A stretch of DNA of 64,000 nt, from assembly GCF_002127655.1 (NCBI RefSeq), contig NZ_NEHB01000035.1:1-64000 (forward strand). Reading direction: 5' to 3'. Positions 36,725-47,694 of the stretch are shown here, piece by piece (position 1 is the first letter of the stretch; each line of letters opens with the position of its first letter). The position numbers and the translations under genes were made by a program. This DNA is from Janthinobacterium sp. GW456P. GTDB lineage: Bacteria; Pseudomonadota; Gammaproteobacteria; Burkholderiales; Burkholderiaceae_D. Below the pieces are notes generated by a model, which was given only the letters and a program-made list of their open reading frames with translations, did not search any database and was not told the origin of the DNA.

Positions 36725-38821
36725 TCAACCGATCGCCAGGGCAGGCAATATGCTGCCTTGGCGTAATAATTCTTCGAAGGCGGGCGCGGCCAGGGGGCGG
36801 CTGAACAGATAGCCCTGCATCTGGTCGCAGCCATGCTGGCACAGGAAGGCCAGCTGCTGCGGCGTTTCCACGCCTTCGGCGATCACTTTCAGGCGCAGGC
36901 TGTGTGCCAGCGCGATGATCGCTTGCACGATGGCCGCGTCGTCGTCGCTGTGCGTGAGGTCGCTGACGAAGGACTTGTCGATTTTTAACACATCGATGGG
37001 GAAGCGGCGCAAATGCGCCAGGCTGGAATAGCCGGTGCCGAAGTCGTCGATCGACAGCTGCAAGCCCAGTGCCTTGAGCTTGCCCATGGTGGCGATCGCC
37101 TGTTCCACATCCTGCATCATCATGCTTTCCGTCAATTCCAGCTCGAGGAAACGCGCCTCCAGGCCCGTTACGGCCAATATTTCCCGCACCGATTGCAGCA
37201 AGCCGCTTTGCCGGAATTGCCGCGCAGACAAATTGACGGCCAGGCGCAAACCGCCCAGTCCCTCCCGTTGCCAGGCCCTCGCTTGCGCGCACGCCGTCTG
37301 CAATACCCAGGCGCCGATGGGCACGATCAAGCCCATCTCCTCGGCCAGGTGGATGAAGTCGCCGGGCGCGACGGCGCCCAGGGTGGGATGCTGCCAGCGC
37401 AGCAGCGCTTCCATGCCGACGATCTTGCCGCTGCCGAGCTCCACCTGCGGCTGGTACATGAGGTGGAACTGGCCACGCTCGAGCGCATGGCGCAATTCGC
37501 TTTCCAGGTTCAGCCGCGCCAGCATGCTGGCGTTCATGGCCGGCGCGTAGCTTTGCCAGTGGTTGCGGCCCTGTTCCTTGGCGCGGTACATGGCGATGTC
37601 GGCATGCTTGATCAGGGTTTCAGCGCTGTCGCCATCGGCGGGATAGCTGGCCACGCCCATGCTGCACGTGAGAAAGAATTCATGGCCGCCCACCAGCAGC
37701 GGCTGCGCCACGGCGTCCAGCACGCGCTGCAGGATCAGCTGACCCGGGTCGCTGTTGGCGTGTTGCGGCAGCAGCAGGACGAATTCGTCGCCGCCCAGGC
37801 GCGCCACCGTATCGACTTCGCGCGTGGCGGCGCGCAGGCGGTCGGCGATCAGTTTCAGCAGGATGTCGCCCGCGTCGTGGCCCAGAGTGTCGTTGACAAA
37901 TTTAAACCGGTCGAGGTCGATGAACACCACCCACAGGGGCAGGGTGCTGCGGCGCGCCACGGCCATCGCCTGTTCCAGCCGCTCGCGCAGTAATAAACGG
38001 TTGGCCAGGCCCGTGAGGATATCGTGGCGCGACTGGAATTCCAGTTCCTGCTCGAAGCGCATGACGGTGCTGATGTCGTATTGCGCCACCACGAAGTGGC
38101 TGACGCGACCATCGCCATCGTCGCGCACGGGCGCGACGAACAGCTCGCTCCAATAGGTGCTGCCATCCTTGCGGCAATTGCGCACGATGGCCTTGCCTTC
38201 GCGCTGTTCGCGCAGCGCGGCCGTAATCTCATGCATGTCCTGGCGCCCCTGCTCCGGCCCCTGCAAGTCTGCCAGGCGCTGACCGATGACGTCGCCGACG
38301 GCATAGCCGGTGATGCGCTCGAACGCGGGATTGACGTATTCGATCAGGTAACCGGGTGCGTCGGCGCTGCACAGGATGATGGCATTGGCCGACACTTCGA
38401 TGATGCGTTCGCGCAGCCGCAGCGACTGTTCATTGCGCATGCGCGCCGCGATATCCTCGGACAGGCGCAAATTGGCAAACTGCAGCGCCGCCGTGCGTTC
38501 GCCCGTGATGCGGGCAATCACGCAATTGCGCGACACCAGCTGGTACACATAGGCGGCAGCCAGCAGGCTCGACAGCAATCCACCGAGCAGCACATAGAGG
38601 GAACCGCGATGGCTGGCATCCAGGCTCATGCCTTTGGCCGGCAACAGGGCAGCGCCCAGCGTGTGCCCGCTGGCGTGGTACTGCAGCAGCAGCCGGGTGC
38701 TTTCCCCTTCGATCTGGCGTGCCGAGGCGTAGCACAGGGCCGTCAGGCCCAGGCCGACCGCCAGGGTGAGCAGGGCCGAGGTGGAGACGGAGATGGAAAT
38801 GCGCTTGAAGAATGATTGCAT
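36725..38821 (-). CDS. Membrane GGDEF-EAL protein with PAS sensor
   Basis: A 698-residue cyclic-di-GMP enzyme. Two membrane segments (about 13-31 and 72-92) bracket a ~40-residue periplasmic loop; a PAS domain follows (SANAIILCSADAPGYLIEYVNP), then GGDEF with intact ARLGGDEFVLLLP near residue 345, then EAL with MEALLRWQHP near 470 and DDFGTGYSSLAHLRRFPID. Both catalytic signatures are complete, so both synthesis and hydrolysis are possible. It is convergent with the porin and divergent from the Crp/Fnr gene; they may share signalling roles. Confidence 0.94.
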   Translation of the reverse strand: MQSFFKRISISVSTSALLTLAVGLGLTALCYASARQIEGESTRLLLQYHASGHTLGAALLPAKGMSLDASHRGSLYVLLGGLLSSLLAAAYVYQLVSRNCVIARITGERTAALQFANLRLSEDIAARMRNEQSLRLRERIIEVSANAIILCSADAPGYLIEYVNPAFERITGYAVGDVIGQRLADLQGPEQGRQDMHEITAALREQREGKAIVRNCRKDGSTYWSELFVAPVRDDGDGRVSHFVVAQYDISTVMRFEQELEFQSRHDILTGLANRLLLRERLEQAMAVARRSTLPLWVVFIDLDRFKFVNDTLGHDAGDILLKLIADRLRAATREVDTVARLGGDEFVLLLPQHANSDPGQLILQRVLDAVAQPLLVGGHEFFLTCSMGVASYPADGDSAETLIKHADIAMYRAKEQGRNHWQSYAPAMNASMLARLNLESELRHALERGQFHLMYQPQVELGSGKIVGMEALLRWQHPTLGAVAPGDFIHLAEEMGLIVPIGAWVLQTACAQARAWQREGLGGLRLAVNLSARQFRQSGLLQSVREILAVTGLEARFLELELTESMMMQDVEQAIATMGKLKALGLQLSIDDFGTGYSSLAHLRRFPIDVLKIDKSFVSDLTHSDDDAAIVQAIIALAHSLRLKVIAEGVETPQQLAFLCQHGCDQMQGYLFSRPLAAPAFEELLRQGSILPALAIG

Positions 38822-39057
38822 GATGAGTCCCGTGGCAGCGCCGGTGCCGATCCATGATCAGGCAGGCCGGGCAGTGACTGACTGTAGGGCGGCAGGCGCC
38901 GCAGGGTCCGTTCGCTACCGAACGGACAAGGATGCCCGCAAGAAATATAGTCGGGCACTGTTGCGGCACTGTGTTACGCTGCAGCACATGGCGGCCCTCG
39001 TTCGGACGCCTTTCATCCCCCCCCCTAGCTGACGACTGGAAAACAGGAAAACTGCCC

Positions 39058-39798
39058 ATGTCGAGTCCGCATGCCCAGCTGCACAACCCGAATCAGAACC
39101 ATTTGCTCGCTGCCTTGCTCGACGCCGATTTCGCGCGCCTGGCTCCCCATCTGGAGCAAGTTTCCATGCTGCTGGGCGACGTGATCTACGACTCGGGCGA
39201 CAAGCTGCAGCATGTGTACTTCCCTACCACGGCCATCGTTTCCATCCATTACCTGCTGGAAAACGGTGGCTCGTCCGAGATCGCCGGCGTCGGCAACGAG
39301 GGCGTCGTCGGCGTGTCGCTGTTCATGGGCGGCAACTCGACGCCGAGCCGCGCCGTCGTGCAGACGGGTGGCGTCGGCTACCGCCTGAAGGCCCACCTGC
39401 TGATGGAAGAATTCGACCGCGCCGGCCCCGTCATGCGATTGCTGCTGCGCTATACGCAAGCGCTGATCACGCAAATGTCGCAGACGGCCGTGTGCAACCG
39501 CCACCATACGGTGGAGCAACAATTGTGCCGCTGGCTGCTGCTGACCATGGACCGCCTGCCGAACCGCGAACTGACCATGACGCAGGAACTCATCGCCAAC
39601 ATGCTGGGCGTGCGCCGCGAAGGCGTGACGGAAGCGGCGGGGCGCCTGCAAGCGCGCGGCCTCATCAGCTACCGGCGCGGCCATATCACCGTGCAGGACC
39701 GTGCCGGCCTCGAAGGCCAGGCGTGCGAATGCTATGGCGTGGTCAAAAAGGAATTCGCGCGCCTGCTGTCGGATGTGCGCCAGCGCCAAGGTTCCTGA
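39058..39798 (+). CDS. Crp/Fnr-family transcriptional regulator
   Basis: A 246-residue regulator with an N-terminal cNMP-binding fold (VIYDSGDKLQHVYFPTTAIVSI) and a C-terminal winged helix including TQELIANMLGVRREGVTEAAGRL. It lacks the Fnr N-terminal cysteine cluster, so it is not a classic Fe-S oxygen sensor; the residues for cAMP binding (RxS) are not evident either. The ligand is unknown. The start at 39058 follows AGGAAA. It is followed after 43 bp by a hybrid histidine kinase. Confidence 0.9.
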   Translation: MSSPHAQLHNPNQNHLLAALLDADFARLAPHLEQVSMLLGDVIYDSGDKLQHVYFPTTAIVSIHYLLENGGSSEIAGVGNEGVVGVSLFMGGNSTPSRAVVQTGGVGYRLKAHLLMEEFDRAGPVMRLLLRYTQALITQMSQTAVCNRHHTVEQQLCRWLLLTMDRLPNRELTMTQELIANMLGVRREGVTEAAGRLQARGLISYRRGHITVQDRAGLEGQACECYGVVKKEFARLLSDVRQRQGS

Positions 39799-39841
39799 AT
39801 ACCGCATTTCCCTCTTACCGTTGTCACAGTCCGGGCTACCC

Positions 39842-41746
39842 ATGCATGCAGTTGAAAATAATCCTGGCCGCGCACCGTCGCGCTGGCCCTTGGCGCTGGC
39901 GTTTGCGTTCAGCGCCATCGTGCTTTTGACCATCGGCCTGCTGGCCTGGCGCCCGCCGCTTGAAACGGCCATATTGATCGATGCGCTGGTATTGCTCCTG
40001 CTCTTGCTGCTCGTGGCGCTGTACCGGCGCATGGTGGCGGCCAGCCTGCCGCGCCAGCTGCTCAAGGCGGGCGCCTTGCAGGATGCGATTTTCAACAGCG
40101 CCAATTTTTCGTGCATCGCCACCGATGCGCAGGGCGTGATCCAGATTTTCAATGTGGGCGCCGAACGCATGCTCGGCTATGCAGCGGGCGACGTGGTCGA
40201 CAAGCTGACGCCGGCGAGTATTTCCGACGCACAGGAAATCATCGCGCGCGCGGCTGCCCTCAGCGCCGAGCTCGATACCGTCATCACGCCGGGCGTGGAA
40301 GCGCTCGTGTTCAAGGCCACGCGCGGCATCGAAGACATCTATGAGCTGACCCACATTCGCAAGGATGGCAGCCGCTTCCCCGCCATCGTCTCGGTGACGG
40401 CCTTGCGCGATGCGCAGAGCAAGGTCATCGGTTACTTGCTGATTGGCACGGACAACACGGCGCGCAAGCAGGTCGAGGCGGAACAGGCACTGCTGGACCA
40501 GCGCCTGCGGGAACAGCAGGCGTACACGCGCTCGCTGGTCGAGAGCAATAATGCGGAGCTGACGAAGGCGCGCCAGGTAGCGGAAAAGGCCAACCGCGCC
40601 AAGTCCGAATTCCTGTCGAGCATGAGCCATGAATTGCGCACGCCGCTGAATGCCGTGCTGGGTTTCGCCCAGCTGATGGCGTCGGACGTGCCGCCGCCGA
40701 GCCCGCCGCAGCAGCGCTCGATCGAGCAAATCCTCAAGGGCGGCTGGTATCTGTTACGCCTGATTAACGAGATTCTCGACCTGGCCATGATCGAATCGGG
40801 CAAGGTCACCCTGTCGCAGGAAGCGATGTCGCTGCTCGACGTGCTGCAGGATTGCCAGGCCATGATCGCCCCGCAGGCGGAAAAGCGCGGCATCCGCATG
40901 CATTTCCCCCGCTGCGGCCAGGCTTTCTATGTGCATGCGGACCGCACGCGCGTGAAACAGGTGATGATCAACCTGCTGTCGAACGCCATCAAGTACAACC
41001 AAGGCGGCGGCGCCGTCACCGTCGAATGCAGCCGGCATGGCGAGCGCGTGCGCGTGAGCGTGCGCGACAGCGGCGCCGGCCTCGACGCGGCCCAGGTGGC
41101 GCAGCTGTTCCAGCCCTTCAACCGCCTGGGACAGGAAAACAGCACGGAAGAGGGCACGGGCATCGGCCTGGTCGTCACCAAGCAGCTGGTCGAATTGATG
41201 GGCGGCACCATCGGCGTCGACAGCGCCGTCGGCGTGGGCACCACGTTCTGGTTCGAGCTGGCCGCCAGCAGCGCGCCGGAACTGGTGCTGGGCGACGGCG
41301 ACGCGCTGCCGCAGGTGCAGGAGCCGCAGGAAAGCCTGCGCACCTTGCTGTACGTGGAAGACAATCCCGCCAACCTGGCGCTGGTCGAACAATTGATCGC
41401 CCGCCGCAGCGACTTGAAACTGCTGACGGCCATCGATGCGCATCTGGGCATCGACCTGGCGCGCACCTATCAGCCCGACGTGATCCTGATGGATATCAAC
41501 CTGCCCGGCATCAGCGGCTATGGCGCGCTGCATATCCTGCATGATGATCCCCTCACCAGCCACATTCCGGTCATGGCCCTGTCGGCCAACGCCGTGCCGC
41601 GCGACATCGAAAAAGGCTTGCAAGCGGGCTTCTTCCGCTATCTGACCAAGCCGATCAAGGTCGTCGAATTCATGGATGCGCTCGACGTGGCCCTGCACCA
41701 TGCGGCCGCGCACGGCCTGGCCGACGACATTCACGCAATACGCTAA
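39842..41746 (+). CDS. Hybrid sensor histidine kinase (PAS-HisKA-HATPase-REC)
   Basis: A 634-residue membrane kinase. Two closely spaced hydrophobic segments (about 18-37 and 45-62) leave virtually no periplasmic domain. PAS (IATDAQGVIQIFNVGAERMLGY) is at about 90-210, the H-box SSMSHELRTPLNAVLGFAQL puts the phospho-His near 263, the ATP-binding N-box is INLLSNAIKYN near 380, and GTGIGLVVTKQLVELMGG follows. The C-terminal receiver has DVILMDINLPG near 549. The start at 39842 gives the membrane segments directly. It is followed 28 bp later by a response regulator. Confidence 0.92.
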   Translation: MHAVENNPGRAPSRWPLALAFAFSAIVLLTIGLLAWRPPLETAILIDALVLLLLLLLVALYRRMVAASLPRQLLKAGALQDAIFNSANFSCIATDAQGVIQIFNVGAERMLGYAAGDVVDKLTPASISDAQEIIARAAALSAELDTVITPGVEALVFKATRGIEDIYELTHIRKDGSRFPAIVSVTALRDAQSKVIGYLLIGTDNTARKQVEAEQALLDQRLREQQAYTRSLVESNNAELTKARQVAEKANRAKSEFLSSMSHELRTPLNAVLGFAQLMASDVPPPSPPQQRSIEQILKGGWYLLRLINEILDLAMIESGKVTLSQEAMSLLDVLQDCQAMIAPQAEKRGIRMHFPRCGQAFYVHADRTRVKQVMINLLSNAIKYNQGGGAVTVECSRHGERVRVSVRDSGAGLDAAQVAQLFQPFNRLGQENSTEEGTGIGLVVTKQLVELMGGTIGVDSAVGVGTTFWFELAASSAPELVLGDGDALPQVQEPQESLRTLLYVEDNPANLALVEQLIARRSDLKLLTAIDAHLGIDLARTYQPDVILMDINLPGISGYGALHILHDDPLTSHIPVMALSANAVPRDIEKGLQAGFFRYLTKPIKVVEFMDALDVALHHAAAHGLADDIHAIR

Positions 41747-41774
41747 TTCAGCACTCAATTTTAGGAATACCGCC

Positions 41775-42581
41775 ATGCTTCAAGCCACCGAGATCCTGAA
41801 CGCCAGCATCCTCATCGTCGATGACCAGGAGGCCAACGTCATGCTGCTGGAACAGGTGCTGCGCAATGCCGGCTATACGCGCATCACGTCCACCATGAAC
41901 CCGCTGGCCGTGCACGGGCTGCACCGGCAGCACCGCTACGACCTGATCCTGCTCGACTTGCAGATGCCGGAAATGGATGGCTTCGAGGTGATGCAAGGCT
42001 TGCGCGACCTCGAAGCGGGCAGCTATCTGCCCGTGCTGGTGATCACGGCCCAGCCCGGCCACAAGCTGCGCGCCCTGCAAGCGGGCGCCAAGGATTTCGT
42101 CAGCAAGCCCTTCGACCTAGTGGAAGTGAAAACGCGCATCCACAACATGCTGGAAGTGCGCCTGCTGTACCAGAAGCTGGCCGAATACAACCGGTCGCTG
42201 GAACAGATGGTGGAAGAGCGCACGGCGCAGCTGCGCGAAAGCGAAGCGCGCTTCCAGCGCTTCACGGAACTGTCGTCCGATTGGTACTGGGAACAGGATG
42301 CGCAGGGGAATTTGACGCGCTTTTCCGGCCCCGTGGCCGAGATGCTGGGCATCGGCAGCGAGGAAGAGCCGCAGCGCTGGAACGCCACCGAGCGCGCCTT
42401 GCTCGATGCAAAAATCGCCGCGCGCGAACCGTTCCTCGATTTCATCTACAGCCGCGCCAACCTCGACGGTAGCACACAGTATCTGCAGGTCAGCGGCGAA
42501 CCGATGTTCGACCATGGCAGCCGCTTCATCGGCTACCGCGGCATCGGCCTCGATGTCACGCAGCGCCATCGGAGTACCTGA
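41775..42581 (+). CDS. Response regulator with receiver and PAS domain
   Basis: A 268-residue protein. The receiver at about 10-125 (ILIVDDQEANVMLLE, phospho-Asp in LILLDLQMPEMDG near residue 59, KDFVSKPFD) is joined by a short coiled coil (LAEYNRSLEQMVEERTAQL) to a PAS-type domain (ELSSDWYWEQDAQGNLTRFS). No DNA-binding, enzymatic or GGDEF output is present. It therefore probably relays or senses a signal in concert with the hybrid kinase immediately upstream. The start at 41775 follows AGGAAT. Confidence 0.88.
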   Translation: MLQATEILNASILIVDDQEANVMLLEQVLRNAGYTRITSTMNPLAVHGLHRQHRYDLILLDLQMPEMDGFEVMQGLRDLEAGSYLPVLVITAQPGHKLRALQAGAKDFVSKPFDLVEVKTRIHNMLEVRLLYQKLAEYNRSLEQMVEERTAQLRESEARFQRFTELSSDWYWEQDAQGNLTRFSGPVAEMLGIGSEEEPQRWNATERALLDAKIAAREPFLDFIYSRANLDGSTQYLQVSGEPMFDHGSRFIGYRGIGLDVTQRHRST

Positions 42582-42620
42582 TTTATACTTGGCGCTATCC
42601 ACCTCCACAAGGAAAGCATC

Positions 42621-42875
42621 ATGGCTGACAAATCTCCCTCCTACTGGTTTCCCGCCAAGACCTATGGCTGGGGCTGGGGCTTGCCCATCACCTGGCAGGG
42701 CTGGCTGGTGTTCCTGGCCGCGCTGGCGCTGTTCGCCTGCGGCGCCTTCCTGTTCCCGCCGCAAACCATGCTGGTCGGCTACATCGTCTATGAAGTGGCC
42801 ATCGTTGCCGTGCTCATTTTTATCTGCAAGCTGAAGGGTGAACCGACCAGCTGGCGCTGGGGCAACAAAAAATAG
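42621..42875 (+). CDS. Small tryptophan-rich membrane protein, 84 aa
   Basis: An 84-residue protein with two hydrophobic segments (about 27-46 and 49-67) and a Trp-rich N-terminus (SYWFPAKTYGWGWGLPITW). A strong AAGGAAAG Shine-Dalgarno supports the start. No function can be given. It sits between a signalling pair and the TPP riboswitch. Confidence 0.75.
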   Translation: MADKSPSYWFPAKTYGWGWGLPITWQGWLVFLAALALFACGAFLFPPQTMLVGYIVYEVAIVAVLIFICKLKGEPTSWRWGNKK

Positions 42876-42966
42876 GACAGAGGCGCAAACGCGACACCTG
42901 CAAGAAATCATCTGGCCACGCGGCGCGAACCGCGTATAATTGGCTCGCTGCCGCAAGGCGGCAAAC

Positions 42967-43066
42967 GCTAGGGGTCCTGCCTTTCGCTGTGGAAACACAG
43001 TGCGAGCGCGGGTGAGAAATACCCTCCGAACCTGATCTGGATAATGCCAGCGAAGGGAAGCTTTAG
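42967..43066 (+). ncRNA. TPP riboswitch (THI element) upstream of thiC
   Basis: The conserved core is readable: AGGGGTCCTGC (P1/P2), a hairpin CGCTGTG-gaaa-CACAGTGCG (P3 extension), GGTGAGA (a variant of CTGAGA keeping the TGAGA pocket), then ACCCTCCGAACCTGATCTGG and ATAATGCCAGCGAAGGGAAGC. It ends about 90 bp before thiC. The element turns down thi expression when thiamin diphosphate binds. Confidence 0.95.
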
Positions 43067-43136
43067 GATGAACGCACCCCGCCTTTCCGCGTGCGTAATT
43101 CCGAACCTCCTTAGCTGGCTCCAGGCTTAAAAATAG

Positions 43137-45068
<1,932 letters not shown>

Positions 45069-45079
45069 AGGAGAGCGTG

Positions 45080-45292
45080 ATGCCTGCATGGATATCGATC
45101 ACGCTCAACGGCGCGCCGCACCAGGTGCCGCCGGGGCAAACCCTCGATCAACTGATCGCCGCGCTGTCGCTGGAAAACCAGGCGCTGGCGCTGGCCGTCA
45201 ACCGCAACGTCGTGCCGCGCAAGGCGTGGCCAGGGCAGGTCTTGCAGGTGCAAGACCAGGTTGAAATAGTCCGCGCCATCGGCGGCGGCTGA
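45080..45292 (+). CDS. thiS: Thiamin biosynthesis sulfur-carrier protein ThiS
   Basis: A 70-residue ubiquitin-fold sulfur carrier ending in ...VRAIGGG; the terminal Gly-Gly is adenylated and thiocarboxylated before donating sulfur to ThiG. GAAGGAGAG precedes the ATG, 11 bp after thiC. The length (66-72 typical) is normal. Downstream, before thiG, is a copy of the intergenic repeat found at 4930. Confidence 0.93.
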   Translation: MPAWISITLNGAPHQVPPGQTLDQLIAALSLENQALALAVNRNVVPRKAWPGQVLQVQDQVEIVRAIGGG

Positions 45293-45304
45293 AAACGTCC
45301 AAGC

Positions 45305-45404
45305 AAACCTACTGCGCGTCGCGCTTTGCGGCCTGCGATGCTCACCGTGCTCAAGCACGGTTGCGCGTCTCGGCCACAAATCATCGCCGCTCGTTACGGT
45401 TTTC
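45305..45404 (+). repeat. Intergenic repeat element, copy B (inside the thi operon)
   Basis: About 100 bp resembling copy A at 4930. It runs AAACCTACTGCGCG...TACGGTTTT, with central stem ACCGTGCT-ca-AGCACGGT. Relative to copy A one T:A pair is C:G, keeping pairing. It sits between thiS and thiG, so it will be transcribed in the thi mRNA. Confidence 0.75.
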
Positions 45405-45435
45405 TTCGGATGTTTAAATACTTAAGGAAAAGCAC

Positions 45436-46230
45436 ATGAATACCGCAACAAATAACGACCTGCTGACCATTGCAGGAAAACAGTATCAATCGCGCTTGCT
45501 GGTGGGCAGCGGCAAGTACAAGGATTTGCCGCAGACGCGCGAAGCGACGGATGCGGCCGAGGCGCAGATCATCACGGTGGCCATCCGCAGAGTGAACATT
45601 GGCCAGGATCCGAACGCGCCCAGCCTGCTCGACGTCGTGCCGCCGGACCAGTACACGATACTCCCGAACACGGCCGGCTGCTACAACGCGAAAGACGCCG
45701 TCTACACCCTGCAGCTGGCGCGCGAGCTGCTGGGCGGGCGCAATCTGGTGAAGCTGGAAGTGCTGGGCGATGAGAAGACCCTGTTTCCACACATGCCGGA
45801 AACCCTGATCGCGGCCGAAGCGCTGGTCAAGGATGGTTTTGACGTGATGGTCTACTGCAGCGACGACCCCATCCAGGCGAAGATTTTGGAAGACATCGGC
45901 TGCGTGGCCGTCATGCCGCTGGCCTCGCTGATCGGCTCGGGCATGGGTATCTTGAATCCGTGGAATTTGTCCTTGATCATCGACCAGGCGAAAGTCCCTG
46001 TGCTCGTCGATGCGGGCGTGGGCACGGCGTCGGATGCGGCCATCGCCATGGAACTGGGCTGCGATGGCGTGCTGATGAACACGGCCATTGCCGGCGCGCG
46101 CGACCCCGTGCGCATGGCGCGTGCGATGAAGCTGGCCGTGCGGGCCGGGCGCGAAGCGTTTTTGGCGGGACGCATGCCGCGTAAATTTGCCGCTTCCCCA
46201 TCGTCGCCGATGGCGGGTCGGCTGGCGTGA
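45436..46230 (+). CDS. thiG: Thiazole synthase
   Basis: A 264-residue TIM-barrel enzyme forming thiazole phosphate from DXP, ThiS-thiocarboxylate and dehydroglycine. The Schiff-base Lys region is [16 protein letters not shown] near residues 98-112; [12 protein letters not shown] and [22 protein letters not shown] are typical. AAGGAAAAG precedes the ATG. Its stop shares one base with the thiD ATG. It follows a repeat element rather than a separate promoter. Confidence 0.97.
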   Translation: MNTATNNDLLTIAGKQYQSRLLVGSGKYKDLPQTREATDAAEAQIITVAIRRVNIGQDPNAPSLLDVVPPDQYTILPNTAGCYNAKDAVYTLQLARELLGGRNLVKLEVLGDEKTLFPHMPETLIAAEALVKDGFDVMVYCSDDPIQAKILEDIGCVAVMPLASLIGSGMGILNPWNLSLIIDQAKVPVLVDAGVGTASDAAIAMELGCDGVLMNTAIAGARDPVRMARAMKLAVRAGREAFLAGRMPRKFAASPSSPMAGRLA

Positions 46231-46994
46231 TGGCGCCAACGTTGCCGACGGTGCTGGTGTTTGCCGGCGTCGATCCGTCGGGCGGCGCCGGCATCGCCGC
46301 CGATATTGTCGCGATTGCGGCGCAGGGCGCGCATGCCTTGCCCGTGATCACGGCGCTGACGGTGCAGGACAATGACAGGGTGTTTGGCGTGCAGGCGGTG
46401 GCGCCGGAGCTGCTGCGCCGGCAGGCGCTGGCGCTGATCGACAAGATGGCGATTCACGCCGTGAAAATCGGCATCCCGGGCAGCGCCGCGAATGCGGCCG
46501 TCATCGCGCAACTGATCGCGCAAATGCGGCTGGCCGCCCCAAGCTTGCCGGTGGTGCTCGATCCCGTGCTGGCCAGCGGCCATGGCGACGTGCTCAGCCG
46601 GGATGATGCCGTGCTGGCGCTGGCTCCCTTGCTGCCGCTGACTACCGTGATCGTACCGAACGGGCCGGAAGCGCTGGCCCTCGGTGGCGAAGCAGCCTTG
46701 CGCGCGCAAGGCTGTGGCCACGTGCTGGTGACGGGCGGCCATGGCGAGGGCGAGACGGTCATCAACCGCTGGTTTGACGCCGGTGGCGGGCAGCGCGAGT
46801 GGCGCTGGCCGCGCTTGCCCGGAGAATTTCACGGCAGCGGCTGCACCCTGGCCTCCGCCATCGCGGCGCGCCTGGCGCAAGGCGTGCCGATGCAAGACGC
46901 GCTCGATGGCGCGCAAAGCTATTGCCATGCGGCCCTGGCCGGCGCGTATGCGATTGCGCCAGGTCAATTCATGCCGCAACGATTCATTCAATAA
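46230..46994 (+). CDS. thiD: Hydroxymethylpyrimidine kinase / HMP-P kinase
   Basis: A 254-residue ribokinase-fold enzyme phosphorylating HMP and HMP-P. VFAGVDPSGGAGIAADI is near residues 9-25 and the anion-hole motif FHGSGCTLASAIAARL with the catalytic base region is near 200. The ATG overlaps the thiG stop by one base. There is no ThiE fusion; thiE follows separately after 10 bp. Confidence 0.95.
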   Translation: MAPTLPTVLVFAGVDPSGGAGIAADIVAIAAQGAHALPVITALTVQDNDRVFGVQAVAPELLRRQALALIDKMAIHAVKIGIPGSAANAAVIAQLIAQMRLAAPSLPVVLDPVLASGHGDVLSRDDAVLALAPLLPLTTVIVPNGPEALALGGEAALRAQGCGHVLVTGGHGEGETVINRWFDAGGGQREWRWPRLPGEFHGSGCTLASAIAARLAQGVPMQDALDGAQSYCHAALAGAYAIAPGQFMPQRFIQ

Positions 46995-47004
46995 GGACAA
47001 TATC

Positions 47005-47616
47005 ATGCGTGGACTGTATCTGATTACCCCGAACTGGGACGACACCGACCGCCTGCTCGACGTGAGCGAGCAAGCCTTGCAGGAAGGCGTGGCCCTGCTG
47101 CAATACCGTCACAAGAGCGCCGAGGCGCAGCAGCGGCGCGAGCAGGCGGGCGCCTTGCTGTCCCTGGCCCGCAAGTATGGCGTGCCCTTCATCATCAACG
47201 ATTTTATCGAGCTGTGCGAAGAGCTCGACGCCGATGGCGTGCACGTGGGCGGCACCGATGCGTCCGTGGCGCAGGTGCGCGCGCGCCTGGGCAAGGACAA
47301 GATCGTCGGCGCCTCCTGCTACGGCGACATGGCCCTGGCACGAACGGCCGAGGCCGGCGGCGCCAGCTATGTGGCCTTCGGCGGCTTTTATCCGTCGCTG
47401 GTGAAGAAGTATCCGGTCACGACGCCCCTCGATATCGTGCTGCAGGCGAAACGCGAGATCGCTTTGCCCTGCGTGGTGATCGGCGGCATGACGCCGGAGA
47501 ACGCCGCGCCGCTGGCCGCGCGCGGCGCCGACATGGTGGCGGCCATTACTAGCGTCTACCAGGCGGACGATGTGGATATTGCGGTGCAGCAATTCAATCA
47601 ATTATTCGCGGCGTGA
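47005..47616 (+). CDS. thiE: Thiamin-phosphate synthase
   Basis: A 203-residue TIM-barrel enzyme joining HMP-PP and thiazole phosphate. Family landmarks are LLQYRHKSA (the usual QxRxK), FIINDFIELCEELDADGVHVGG, and GGMTPENAAPLAARGADMVA. AAGGA precedes the ATG at 47005. It closes the five-gene thi operon. No thiO or thiH gene is present between thiC and thiE. Confidence 0.96.
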   Translation: MRGLYLITPNWDDTDRLLDVSEQALQEGVALLQYRHKSAEAQQRREQAGALLSLARKYGVPFIINDFIELCEELDADGVHVGGTDASVAQVRARLGKDKIVGASCYGDMALARTAEAGGASYVAFGGFYPSLVKKYPVTTPLDIVLQAKREIALPCVVIGGMTPENAAPLAARGADMVAAITSVYQADDVDIAVQQFNQLFAA

Positions 47617-47694
47617 GCGTGGACATGCGGGGCTGATTTGGGGCAATAATCGGCATATAATAAGAACATCATTCATTACCGAGGTTCCCCACCC

